Shown here piece by piece: positions 24,385 to 32,549 of a stretch of DNA of 36,836 nucleotides (positions within the stretch are counted from its first letter, which is position 1; each line of letters opens with the position of its first letter). Source of the stretch: Deltaproteobacteria bacterium (lineage in GTDB: Bacteria; Myxococcota_A; UBA796; JAFGLY01); NCBI GenBank assembly GCA_016927815.1, contig JAFGLY010000148.1, positions 1 to 36,836 on the forward strand, in the 5' to 3' direction. The position numbers and the translations under genes are program-made. The notes beneath the pieces are model-generated. The model was not told the origin of the DNA. It worked only from the letters and a program-made list of their open reading frames with translations, and ran no database searches.

Positions 24385-25850
24385 CCCCGTTGCCCTCGAT
24401 CGCGGTCCCGGAACTCGGGCCCGACCTCCTGCGGGCGGCTCCGCTGCTGGTGGTCTTCGGAGCGGCGCTGGCGGTGCTCCTCACGGGTGCGAGCCGGCGT
24501 GGCCGGGGCCGCCGAGCTGCCTTCCTCCTGGCGATCGGAAGCCTCGCCCTGGCGGCGGCGCTCACGGTGCCGCTTCTCCTGGAGCCGGGCGGCCCTGTTT
24601 TCTCGGGCGCGGCCCGGCTCGACCGCTTCTCGGGGCTGGTCCTCCTCCTCCTGGTGCTGTGCACCGCGGCCACGGCCGCGCTCTCGCCCTCCTTGCTGGA
24701 GGCCGTGGACGCGAGGATCCCCGAGCACGACGCGTTGTTGCTCCTGTCGCTGACGGGCATGTCCCTGCTGGTGGTGGCCCACGACCTCCTTCTCGCGTTC
24801 GTGGGCCTGGAGATCGTGACCGTGGCTGCCTGGGCGCTCACCGGCCTCAACCGGTCGGAGGCCGCCGGCGTGGAGGCCGCGGTCCGGACCTTCGTGCTCG
24901 CCGCCTTCTCGAGCGCCCTCCTCCTGTACGGCGTGGCCTTCGTCTACGGGGCGGCGGGGGGCACCGGGTACGCCGAGGTGGCCAGCGCCGCCGGCGAGGG
25001 GCGGATTCTGCAGGTGGGCCTGGCCATGGTGCTGGTCGGGTTCTGCTTCAAGGTGGGCGCCGTGCCCTTCCATCCCTGGGTCCCCGACGTGGTCCAGGGC
25101 GCGCCCGCACCTGCGTCCGCGCTCTTCGCCACCGCCGTCAAGGTGGCTGCGTTCGCCGCTCTCATCCGGTTCGCCGCGGCCGTGCTGCCCACCGCCGGAG
25201 GCGCGTGGGGCCTGGCCCTCGCGATCATGGCTGCCGCCAGCATGCTCGTGGGCGCGGCGGCGGCCTTCGTGCAGAGGGACCTGAAGCGCTTCCTCGGGTG
25301 GTCCGCCGTGAGCCACACCGGCTTCGTGCTCGTGCCGGTGGCGGGACTCGGCACGAGCCGAGGTGCGCCCGATCTGCACGGCGCGCTCTTCTACCTGGCG
25401 GCCTACGCGGTGGCGTCCCTGGGGGTGTTCGCCCTGGTCGCGGCCATGACCTCCGAAGGGCGCGAAGATCCGGACATGCAGCGGCTCAAGGGGCTGGGCC
25501 GTCGTCACCCCTGGATCGCCGCAGGCCTCGGGATCTGCCTGCTCTCGCTGGCAGGACTGCCCCTGACCGCCGGCTTTCCCGCCAAGGTCTACGTGCTCCT
25601 CGCCGCCTTCCAGAACGACCGCGGGTGGCTCGCGGTCGTGGTGGTGCTGGCGGCGCTCGCGGGTGCGGCCTACGCGCTCAAGCCGCTGGTGCTCCTGCTC
25701 GAGGCACCGGGCGAGGAAGCTCCGGTCCATGTCGGGTTCGCCGGGCGGGTCGTGCTCGCGGCGGCGGTGGCCGGGGTCGTCGGACTCGGCGTGCTCCCGG
25801 GTCCCTTCGCGGACCTCTGCCGGCTGGCCCTGGCCGGGCTGGGGCGGTGA
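24381..25850 (+). CDS. nuoN: NADH-quinone oxidoreductase subunit N
   Basis: The 489-residue product is the third antiporter-like subunit and the last gene of the nuo operon. It carries AFVGLEIVTVAAWALTGLNR, KVGAVPFHPWVPDVVQGAP and QRDLKRFLGWSAVSHTGFVLV, with the expected glutamate and lysines. The GTG start overlaps the nuoM stop. No clear terminator follows; the next gene starts 37 bp on with its own ribosome site. Confidence 0.96.
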   Translation: MTPLPSIAVPELGPDLLRAAPLLVVFGAALAVLLTGASRRGRGRRAAFLLAIGSLALAAALTVPLLLEPGGPVFSGAARLDRFSGLVLLLLVLCTAATAALSPSLLEAVDARIPEHDALLLLSLTGMSLLVVAHDLLLAFVGLEIVTVAAWALTGLNRSEAAGVEAAVRTFVLAAFSSALLLYGVAFVYGAAGGTGYAEVASAAGEGRILQVGLAMVLVGFCFKVGAVPFHPWVPDVVQGAPAPASALFATAVKVAAFAALIRFAAAVLPTAGGAWGLALAIMAAASMLVGAAAAFVQRDLKRFLGWSAVSHTGFVLVPVAGLGTSRGAPDLHGALFYLAAYAVASLGVFALVAAMTSEGREDPDMQRLKGLGRRHPWIAAGLGICLLSLAGLPLTAGFPAKVYVLLAAFQNDRGWLAVVVVLAALAGAAYALKPLVLLLEAPGEEAPVHVGFAGRVVLAAAVAGVVGLGVLPGPFADLCRLALAGLGR

Positions 25851-25887
25851 CTCCCGACCCTCCTCGCACGGTGGATAGGGAGGCCTT

Positions 25888-27069
25888 GTGTCCGAACCGC
25901 TCCGCGTCCTCCACGTCCACGACCGCCTCTCGGTGCGCGGGGGCGCGGACCTGCACCTCATCGCCGTGCTGGATCGGCTGCCGGAGGGTGTGCGGGCGGA
26001 CCTCGCGGTGGGCCGCCGGGAGCACCCGCCGCCCGAGCCCTGGCCCTTCGGACTCCACCGGATCCGGGAACTGGGCGGCAGGGCTCGCGAGGGGGCCCGG
26101 GCCGCCCGGGACCTCGCCCGGCTCGTGGAGGCCCTCGCCCCTCACGTGGTCCACCTCCACGACGTGACCCAACCCGAGGTCGCCGAGACCCTGGCGCCGA
26201 TGGCGCCCCTGGTGGCCACCGTACAGGATCACCGGGCCTTCTGCCCGGGCCGGGGTCGTGTGCGCCCCGACGGACGGCTCTGCGCCGTCCCCCCCGGGCC
26301 GGAGGCCTGCGCGTCCTGCTTCGAGGATCCCGTGTATGCCTCCTGGATCGTCGCTCGTACCCGGCGGCGTCTCGACGCCCTGAGACGTGCACGCCGCGTG
26401 GTGGTGCTCTCCCGGTACATGGCCCAGGAGCTGGCCGCAGCCGGCCTGGAGCCCACACGGATCCGCGTGATTCCCCCCTTTGTGTGGCGCGGGCCCGCGC
26501 CGGCACCCCCCGCTGTCGGCGAGGGATACCCGTGGGGCTCCGGACCGTGCTTTCTGGCGGCCGGCCGGCTCACCTGGGCCAAGGGCTTCCAGGTGCTCCT
26601 CCAGGCTCACGCCCGCGCCCGCACGACCCTGCCGCTCCTCGTGGCCGGCGACGGCCCCCTGCGGGGCGACCTCGAGGCCCGGGCCGCTCGAGACGCCTTG
26701 AGGGTGCATTTCCCGGGCTGGCTGCCGCACGGCGCGCTCCTGGACCTGCTGCCCAGAGCCCGGGCCTTCGTCCTGCCGTCCGTGTGGGCCGAGCCGTTCG
26801 GGATCGCCGGCCTCGAGGCCCTCGCGGCGGGGGTGCCCGTGATCGCGTCCGACGTGGGGGGCGTCAGCGAGTGGCTCGACCCCGCGGCCGGCTGGCTCGT
26901 GCCGTCCGGCGACGCCGCGGCTCTCGCCGAGGCCCTCGAAGCCGCCTCCGATCCCGACGAGGCCGGGCGGCGAGGGGCCGTCGGCGCGGCCCACGTGGCG
27001 GCCCGTTTCCGGGCGCCCGACCTCATGGCCGCCCTGGAGGCCGTCTGGCGGGAGGCGGCCGGGGGCTGA
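25888..27069 (+). CDS. GT4-family glycosyltransferase
   Basis: The 393-residue product has the two-Rossmann (GT-B) form of retaining GT4 enzymes. The donor-site EX7E pair is Glu302 and Glu310 in EPFGIAGLEALAAGVPV; AAGRLTWAKGFQVLL and VAGDGPLRGDL precede it. A cysteine-rich stretch in the acceptor domain (Cys119, 132, 141, 144, following QDHRAF) is a pattern seen in some GT4s and may bind metal. Substrates are unknown; a surface-polysaccharide or glycolipid role is likely. The GTG start has AGGGAGG shortly upstream. It could be read through from nuo, and ends 8 bp from the convergent membrane-protein gene. Confidence 0.85.
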   Translation: MSEPLRVLHVHDRLSVRGGADLHLIAVLDRLPEGVRADLAVGRREHPPPEPWPFGLHRIRELGGRAREGARAARDLARLVEALAPHVVHLHDVTQPEVAETLAPMAPLVATVQDHRAFCPGRGRVRPDGRLCAVPPGPEACASCFEDPVYASWIVARTRRRLDALRRARRVVVLSRYMAQELAAAGLEPTRIRVIPPFVWRGPAPAPPAVGEGYPWGSGPCFLAAGRLTWAKGFQVLLQAHARARTTLPLLVAGDGPLRGDLEARAARDALRVHFPGWLPHGALLDLLPRARAFVLPSVWAEPFGIAGLEALAAGVPVIASDVGGVSEWLDPAAGWLVPSGDAAALAEALEAASDPDEAGRRGAVGAAHVAARFRAPDLMAALEAVWREAAGG

Positions 27070-27082
27070 CCGGGGCGTCAGC
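27065..27082. terminator. Hairpin spanning both stop codons of a convergent gene pair
   Basis: GCTGAC (27065-27070) pairs with GTCAGC (27077-27082) around a 6-nt loop. The two TGA stop codons of the convergent genes lie in the two arms. With no T-tract it would be a weak bidirectional terminator at best. Confidence 0.3.
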
Positions 27083-28883
27083 GCAGGCGCAACGGCACGC
27101 CTCCCGGCACGGAGGCGGTGGGAGGGACGGGGCACGGCTCGGGGAGGAACACGTCCACCGGGGCGCCCATCCCCTGGCGCACCTCGGACACGATGGCCCA
27201 GGGCTCGGTGTCCGTGGCCTCCTCGAAGGAGCCGCACCGGAGGACCACCCGAGGAGGCAGGGGAGGCGCCCAGCGCATCCCCACCCAGTCCCCGGATCCG
27301 TCGGGGGACACGGTGCCGACATCGGGCAGCTCGCGCTCGGGCAGCACGCAGAGACGGTGCCGGTTCCGGTACCGGCAGGTCAACCCCGGGGGGGCGTTCT
27401 CCCGCACGGGAGGGTGTTCCAGCACCAGCCGCACCCCGCTCGCCTCGAGCAGGACCTGGGCAGAGGGGCGCGGCCACTGGTTCGCCAGCTGGTTCCAGCG
27501 CTTGAGCAGCGGGGACGTGCGGGCTACCCGGGCACCGGCGAGCGGGAGCCCATGCACCAGGGCGGCGCGCAGGCGGGGCGTGCCGGCACAGTCGCACCCC
27601 TGGCGGAAGCACTCGTAGATCGGGCCCTGGACCTTGGAGGTCCGCACGAGCCGGTAGGCCTCGTCCCAGGCGACGGTCCGGGCCGGGACGGCCCGGGCGT
27701 GCGGGAGTTCGAACAGCACGATCCCCACGACGCCGACGAGCAGGATCGCTGCGGCCCGGCCGGGGAGACGCCTGAGCAGGGCCTTCACGGCCACCGCGGC
27801 CCACAGGGCCATGGCTGCGTGGACGAGGAACAGCCAGCGGATCGGGGCCCGGATGTTGGGACCCAGCAACGCCGCGGGGCCCGGGATGCCGGGGGCGAGG
27901 CTCGGGCCGAGGGCGAGGAGGGCCGCGGCCAGGGCGGTGAGGGCCACCGCCACCCAGGCTCGCCCGCGTGCGAGGGCGAATCCGAGGAGCGCCAGCCCCA
28001 GCACGAGGCAGCCGGGACACGCCGGATCGGCGCCGGGCATCGGGGTGGGGGGGACGTGGATCCGGGCTCCCAGGATCGGGCCCAGAAACGCCGCCGGGTG
28101 CCACGAGGTGGCCACGGTCTCCCCCGGGTCGAGGACGAACCCGAAGCGGGTGGACGCCTCGAGGTGGGCGGCGGCCACGGGTGCCACCGTGACCAGGCCG
28201 ATCGCCAAGCCCACGCCTCCGAGCGCGAGCGCCCGGCCGCGGGCCAGCACGGCGCCCACCACGAGGAACGCGAGGCAGGTGTGGAGGCCCGAGTACAGGC
28301 CGAAGTGGAAGGCCGAGCCGGCCATCAGCCCGCCCAGGAAGGCGAGCCAGGGCCTGCCCCGCGCGCCCAGGCCCACGAGCAGGGGGGCCAGCACGGTCCA
28401 CTCGTGGTGCACGAGGTTCACGTGGATGGCGTGGCTCACCTGGAGCGGACCGAACCCACCGATCAGGGCGGCTACGACGTTGTGGAGCCCGGGACCTGCA
28501 AGCGCACGCGAGGCCGCGTGGAAGGCCACCGCGGTGAGCAGCAGCCCCTGCAGGCTGCCGAGCATGTACACGCGCTCCGGATCCAGGCCCAGGACCCTCA
28601 AGGGGAGGGTCGCCACAGCCTGGCCGAGCTGCCAGTCCGTCCACCCGAAGATCCCCGAGAACGGCCACCCGAGCGGAGCGTCGTCGAGGCCGGCACGACC
28701 GGTCAGCAGGCCCTGCAGGTGGTGGAGGGCCAGCGTGGAGGTGGGGGCGTCCGTGTCGGCGAACACGTACGAGGCGTCCCAGGCCCACGGGGCGCAGGTC
28801 CGGGCGATGGCCGCCACCAGCACGACCACGAGGCAGGCGATCTCGCCTCTCCACCCTCCGGCTGCTTCAGCGATCCGGCGCAT
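27078..28883 (-). CDS. GT-C-like multi-pass membrane protein
   Basis: The 601-residue product has about ten or more hydrophobic helices over residues 15-385 and a soluble C-terminal part with paired cysteines (FRQGCDCAG, CRYRNRHRLC). The overall plan, many helices with polar loops (FADTDAPTS and HHEWT-like acidic/His loops) then a periplasmic tail, resembles GT-C-fold lipid-linked sugar transferases or YfhO-type proteins. The helix-entry NIRAPIRWLFL fits that group. No precise family or substrate can be named. It is similar in size and plan to the protein at 34354-36144. The ribosome site before the ATG is poor. The upstream gap 28884-29018 (135 bp) holds no gene I can see. Confidence 0.65.
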   Translation of the reverse strand: MRRIAEAAGGWRGEIACLVVVLVAAIARTCAPWAWDASYVFADTDAPTSTLALHHLQGLLTGRAGLDDAPLGWPFSGIFGWTDWQLGQAVATLPLRVLGLDPERVYMLGSLQGLLLTAVAFHAASRALAGPGLHNVVAALIGGFGPLQVSHAIHVNLVHHEWTVLAPLLVGLGARGRPWLAFLGGLMAGSAFHFGLYSGLHTCLAFLVVGAVLARGRALALGGVGLAIGLVTVAPVAAAHLEASTRFGFVLDPGETVATSWHPAAFLGPILGARIHVPPTPMPGADPACPGCLVLGLALLGFALARGRAWVAVALTALAAALLALGPSLAPGIPGPAALLGPNIRAPIRWLFLVHAAMALWAAVAVKALLRRLPGRAAAILLVGVVGIVLFELPHARAVPARTVAWDEAYRLVRTSKVQGPIYECFRQGCDCAGTPRLRAALVHGLPLAGARVARTSPLLKRWNQLANQWPRPSAQVLLEASGVRLVLEHPPVRENAPPGLTCRYRNRHRLCVLPERELPDVGTVSPDGSGDWVGMRWAPPLPPRVVLRCGSFEEATDTEPWAIVSEVRQGMGAPVDVFLPEPCPVPPTASVPGGVPLRLR

Positions 28884-29018
28884 GGGCGATCCGAGAGGCG
28901 GGGTACGTGCACGAGGGGAGCAGGCGAGGCACGGCGACGTCCGGGCAGCGCCAAGGTACCCCGCACGGTCGACGGGTGCCGCGGGCCGTCCGTCCGCACG
29001 GGTCGTCGGAGGGAGGGC

Positions 29019-29798
29019 TCACTCCACGCACATGGCCCGCCGCACCGCCCGCAAGGCCTCCGTCCGGCCTCCCCTGGCGTCCCGGACCTCCAACGGGGGG
29101 TGGACCTCGACCGGGCCTTCCGATCCTTCGTCCCGCTCGAACCCGTACAGCATCAGCGCCGGGGGCTGTCCGGCGCGGAACACCACGGGACGGCGCGATC
29201 GGCACGCCAGGCCCGCGGCACGGGCCGCGGCCTCCGGTCTCGGGTCCGAGGCGGAGAAGGCGAGGCAGAAGGCGCCTCTTGAGGCGAGGACGCGGGCGGC
29301 CGCGAGGCACCAGTCCGCCACCTCGCCGTCCAGCTCCAGGCGTGCCCGCGCCCGGGCCGCGATCCCGGAGGCCGTGGCCCGGCCGGCCGGCAGGTAGGGT
29401 GGGTTGGCGAGCACCAGGTCGAACCCGGACCGTCCCCCGAGCACGGCCGGATCCCTCAAGTCGCCCTCCCGGACCTCCACCCGGTCCTCCCAGCCCTGCA
29501 GGGCGACGGTGCGACGCAGCAGGGCCGCGCTCCGGGACTGGATCTCCACGGCGGTCAGGCGCGCGGCCGGCCCGAGGGCGACGAGCGCGAGCAGACCGAC
29601 GGCACCCGTGCCCGCGCCCAGGTCGAGCACGTCTCGGGCCTGGGGCCGCGTCTCCACGCCCGTCCAGGCCAGCAGCAGGTCGTCCGTGGACCAGCGCTGG
29701 CCCTTTCGAGGCTGGAAGATCCAGCGGTCCGCGGCGAGGCGGTCCAGCGTGGCGCCCTCGGGCAGGTCGCACAGGGGGGGAGTGTCGTTCCCGCGCAT
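29019..29798 (-). CDS. tRNA1(Val) A37 N6-methyltransferase-like (TrmN6/YfiC family)
   Basis: The 259-residue product is a Rossmann-fold methyltransferase. QPRKGQRWSTDDLLLAW near the N-terminus is the substrate-domain signature of the TrmN6/YfiC group, DLGAGTGAVGLL (59-70) binds S-adenosylmethionine, and NPPY (132-135) is the catalytic motif for adenine N6 methylation. Family members modify A37 of tRNA-Val; relatives act on other RNAs or proteins, so the target is inferred. A tRNA-Val gene lies 700 bp away, which is probably coincidence. It diverges from the small secreted protein across 81 bp. Confidence 0.8.
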   Translation of the reverse strand: MRGNDTPPLCDLPEGATLDRLAADRWIFQPRKGQRWSTDDLLLAWTGVETRPQARDVLDLGAGTGAVGLLALVALGPAARLTAVEIQSRSAALLRRTVALQGWEDRVEVREGDLRDPAVLGGRSGFDLVLANPPYLPAGRATASGIAARARARLELDGEVADWCLAAARVLASRGAFCLAFSASDPRPEAAARAAGLACRSRRPVVFRAGQPPALMLYGFERDEGSEGPVEVHPPLEVRDARGGRTEALRAVRRAMCVE

Positions 29799-29879
29799 GG
29801 GCGAGGCCTATCCGCCCCAGGCGGTGGCGCGGATCCGTGCGAGAGGTGTCCATAGGGCATCCCCCCCGGAGCCCAGGCC

Positions 29880-30440
29880 ATGATCCGCCCCCTCCTCGTC
29901 GCCGCCCTCGTCGTCGCTCTCTTCCTCCCCGATCCCGCGCGCGCCGAGGTCGCCGTGGAGGCCACGGGCCTCGCCATGGTGCAGGCCGGCCCGGCCACGG
30001 CTCTCGGGGTCCGCCTCCAGGGCGACAAGGGGGGGTTCCTCGCGCTGGAGGGGCGGACCGTGTTCCGGGAGGGCTGGATGGGACGGGGCACCGTGGGGAT
30101 CGATCTCTTCGGAGGCTCCGATGCCTTCGACGTCACCTTCGGGGCCTTCCTCGGCAGCCACGGAACCTTGTGCGAGCCGGTGGTGGTCGTGTCTCCCACC
30201 GTGGGCCTCGAGTTCGGGATCGGCCTCGGAATCGGGCCGGTCCAGGGGCGCTACCGCCACATTCGCGGGGGCTCCGACGCCGGGAGGGGGCCCTACACCT
30301 TCGCCGAGAACGAGTGGCGGCTGGGGTTTCGCCTGCCCGCCGACGTCACGGTGTACGGCCAGGTCATGAACACCCTCCACGAGCACGGACAGGACGTGGA
30401 CCGCCTCGGCGTGGGCGCCGGCGCGACGGTGGTCTTCTAG
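29880..30440 (+). CDS. Small secreted protein, probably outer-membrane beta-barrel-like
   Basis: The 186-residue product is not recognised. A clear signal peptide covers about 1-22, with a cleavage site after PARA. The rest is a Gly-rich alternating pattern of short beta strands (GVRLQ, LALEGRTVF, GTVGIDLFG, VSPTVGLEFGIGLG) ending in VGAGATVVF, with a final Phe. This is what small outer-membrane beta-barrels look like. One cysteine is present (near residue 99). The ATG lies after a GGAG at short distance. It stands alone on its strand. Confidence 0.6.
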   Translation: MIRPLLVAALVVALFLPDPARAEVAVEATGLAMVQAGPATALGVRLQGDKGGFLALEGRTVFREGWMGRGTVGIDLFGGSDAFDVTFGAFLGSHGTLCEPVVVVSPTVGLEFGIGLGIGPVQGRYRHIRGGSDAGRGPYTFAENEWRLGFRLPADVTVYGQVMNTLHEHGQDVDRLGVGAGATVVF

Positions 30441-30464
30441 CCCAGCGCCCGACGCGTGCCCCAC

Positions 30465-30496
30465 CCTGCGCGGGTACGGCGTAGACCCCGCGCAGG
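30465..30496. terminator. Long GC hairpin between a small gene and tRNA-Val
   Basis: CCTGCGCGGGT (30465-30475) pairs with ACCCCGCGCAGG (30485-30496), leaving one bulged base and a 9-nt loop. It sits between the 3' ends of the rightward secreted-protein gene and the leftward tRNA gene. It has no T-tract on either side, so Rho-independent activity is uncertain, but it is the strongest stem in the window. Confidence 0.45.
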
Positions 30497-30510
30497 AGGG
30501 GGCGAGAGGG

Positions 30511-30582
30511 TGGGCGAGACAGGATTCGAACCTGCGACTTCCACCGTGTGAGGATGGCACTCTCCCGCTGAGTTACTCGCCC
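30511..30582 (-). tRNA. tRNA-Val (anticodon CAC)
   Basis: The 72-nt minus-strand sequence folds as a full cloverleaf: acceptor GGGCGAG/CTCGCCC with discriminator A, D-stem ACTC/GAGT, anticodon stem CCATC/GGTGG with one T-G pair, and T-arm GCAGG TTCGAAT CCTGT. The anticodon loop CTCACAC puts CAC at 34-36, reading GTG (valine), a favoured codon here. The 3' CCA is not encoded. It could serve as an integration site, but no att-like duplication or integrase is near. Confidence 0.95.
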
Positions 30583-30663
30583 GAGAACCCGCGACGCTTA
30601 TGCGGCCCGCCCCGGGCCGTCAATCCGGGCCCGGGATAGGGAGGCCCCCCTCGGGAGGATCGG

Positions 30664-31974
30664 ATGCCGCCCTCCATCGCGGACCTGGTGCGGAACGCGG
30701 GCGTGGTGGGTGCGGGCGGCGCGGGATTCCCGACCTGGGCGAAGCTCTCCTCCAGGGTCGACACCTGCCTGGTCAACGCCGCGGAGTGCGAGCCGCTCCT
30801 GTACAAGGACAAGGAGCTGTGCCGCCTGGAGGCGAAGCGCCTCGTGGACGGCCTGCGCCTCGCCATGGAGGCCACGGGTGCCACCCGGGGGATCGTCTGC
30901 ATCAAGGAGAAGGCACACGACGCCATTCGGGCCATCGAGCCCTTCGTGATGGGCCCGATCCACCTGCACCGCCTGGGCGACTTCTACCCGGCCGGCGACG
31001 AGGTCGTGCTGGTCTTCGAGGTCACGGGCCGCCTGGTGCCGCCGGGCGGCCTCCCGCTCCACGTGGGCTGCCTGGTGAACAACGTGGAGACCCTCGTCAA
31101 CGTGTCTCGCGCGGCGGAGGGCATCCCGGTCACCACCAAGGCGCTCACCATCACGGGTGCGGTGGCCGAGCCCGCCTCCTTCGTGGTGCCTCTCGGCATC
31201 TCCGTGCGCGAGGTCCTCGAGGCCGCGGGGGGCGCCACGGTGCCCGACGGCGTGGCCATCGAGGGCGGGGCCATGATGGGTCGGGTCGTCCTCGATGCTC
31301 CGGTCACGCGCACCACTGGCGGGTACGTCGTGCTGGACCGCAGCCATGCCCTCGTCCGGCGCCTGCTCCGCCCGGACGAGGTCCACGTCCGGATCGCCCG
31401 GTCCGCGTGCGACCAGTGCGCCTTCTGCACCGAGCTCTGCCCCCGGTACCTGCTGGGATACGCGGTGGAGCCCCACAAGGTCATGCGGTCCGTGGGGTTC
31501 GCCGGGGAGAAGGCCGCAGCCTGGAACGCCTGGGGGCTCCTGTGCTGCGAGTGCGGGCTGTGCGACCTGTTCGCCTGCCCCGAAGACCTGCCTCCGCGCC
31601 GCATGTGCGTGGCCGCCAAGGCGGCCGCCGCCGGCCACGCGGCCACGCCTCCCCCCTCCCGCGGGCAGCCCCACCCGCTGCGCGAGGCCCGGCGCGTCCC
31701 GACGGCGCGCCTGGTGGAGCGCCTCGGGCTCGCCCCGTACGATCGACCCGCGCCCATGCGTCCGTTTCCCGGCCTCCCGTCCCGCGTCTTCCTGCCCTTC
31801 CAGCAGCACGTGGGCGTCCCCGCGGCCCCCGTGGTCCGCGTGGGCGACCGGGTGCGGGTCGGCCAGGTGGTGGCCGCGGTGGATCGCGGGGCCCTCGGCG
31901 TGGACATCCACGCCTCGATAGACGGCCGCGTCACCGCCATCGAAGCCGGCGGGCTCCGGATCGAGAGGGAGTGA
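30664..31974 (+). CDS. pduS: PduS-like microcompartment electron-transfer protein
   Basis: The 436-residue product resembles PduS, the corrin reductase of propanediol-utilisation compartments, and more distantly RnfC/NuoF. The N-terminal flavin/NADH-binding part has VGAGGAGFPTWAKL (about 15-28) and ECEPLLYKDKEL; an SLBB-like domain follows. Two [4Fe-4S] sites are complete: Cys249/252/255/259 (CDQCAFCTELCP) and Cys294/297/300/305 (CCECGLC with FACP). The C-terminal sandwich-hybrid region contains HVGVPAAPVVRVGDRVRVGQVV. In known systems PduS reduces cob(III/II)alamin using NADH, partnered by PduT at the shell. Length matches PduS (about 450). GGGAGGA precedes the ATG. It lies two bases before pduT. 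Confidence 0.9.
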   Translation: MPPSIADLVRNAGVVGAGGAGFPTWAKLSSRVDTCLVNAAECEPLLYKDKELCRLEAKRLVDGLRLAMEATGATRGIVCIKEKAHDAIRAIEPFVMGPIHLHRLGDFYPAGDEVVLVFEVTGRLVPPGGLPLHVGCLVNNVETLVNVSRAAEGIPVTTKALTITGAVAEPASFVVPLGISVREVLEAAGGATVPDGVAIEGGAMMGRVVLDAPVTRTTGGYVVLDRSHALVRRLLRPDEVHVRIARSACDQCAFCTELCPRYLLGYAVEPHKVMRSVGFAGEKAAAWNAWGLLCCECGLCDLFACPEDLPPRRMCVAAKAAAAGHAATPPPSRGQPHPLREARRVPTARLVERLGLAPYDRPAPMRPFPGLPSRVFLPFQQHVGVPAAPVVRVGDRVRVGQVVAAVDRGALGVDIHASIDGRVTAIEAGGLRIERE

Positions 31975-31976
31975 CC

Positions 31977-32540
31977 ATGGACCTCGACCGCTTCCCCCCC
32001 TCGCTCGGCCTCGTGGAGCTGTCGAGCATTGCGCGCGGCATCGAGACCGTGGACCGCATGCTCAAGGCGGCCGAGGTGGACCTCGTCCTTGCGCGCACCG
32101 TCTGCTCGGGCAAGTACATCGTCGTGGTGGGCGGGGAGCTGGACCGGGTCGAGGCCAGCATGGCCGCGGGCGTGGCCAACGCCGCAGAGTGCGCCGTGGA
32201 CCACTTCATCATCCAGAACGTCCACCCCGACGTGTATCCGGCCCTCACGTCCACGGGCGTGATCGAGCGCCGGGAGGCCCTGGGCGTGCTCGAGTCGTTC
32301 TCGGTGGCGTCCCTCGTCGAGGCCGTGGACCGGGTCGCCAAGGCCGCGCCCGTGGCCGTGGTGGAGTGCCGGATCGCCATGGCCCTGGGGGGCAAGGCCT
32401 TCCTGGTCTTCACCGGGGACGTGGATGCCGTGCGGGCCTCGCTGGACGCCGGCGCCGAGGTCATCGAGGCCCGCGGCCTGCTCGTCAACCGCGTGCTCAT
32501 CCCCGATCCGCGGCCCGAGCTGTTCGAGACCCTCCTCTGA
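31977..32540 (+). CDS. pduT: PduT-like trimeric BMC shell protein with iron-sulfur cysteine
   Basis: The 187-residue product has tandem BMC domains (about 9-90 and 100-180), the BMC-T fold that forms pseudohexameric trimers in shell facets. It is close to PduT: LGLVELSSIARGIETVDRML, then TVCSGKY with Cys43 at the position of the PduT pore cysteine, of which three (one per subunit) hold a [4Fe-4S] cluster. NVHPDVYPAL and GVLESFSVASLVEAVDR continue the match. It would pass electrons across or at a shell with PduS. No BMC-H, BMC-P, signature enzyme or encapsulation-peptide gene is seen in this window. The gap to pduS is two bases. Confidence 0.92.
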   Translation: MDLDRFPPSLGLVELSSIARGIETVDRMLKAAEVDLVLARTVCSGKYIVVVGGELDRVEASMAAGVANAAECAVDHFIIQNVHPDVYPALTSTGVIERREALGVLESFSVASLVEAVDRVAKAAPVAVVECRIAMALGGKAFLVFTGDVDAVRASLDAGAEVIEARGLLVNRVLIPDPRPELFETLL

Positions 32541-32549
32541 TCCGCCCCG

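Noticed and set aside
30441-30663. Integration of a mobile element at tRNA-Val
   Set aside because: No integrase, no 3'-end duplication and no composition shift; pduS lies at the tRNA 5' side, not the usual attachment side.
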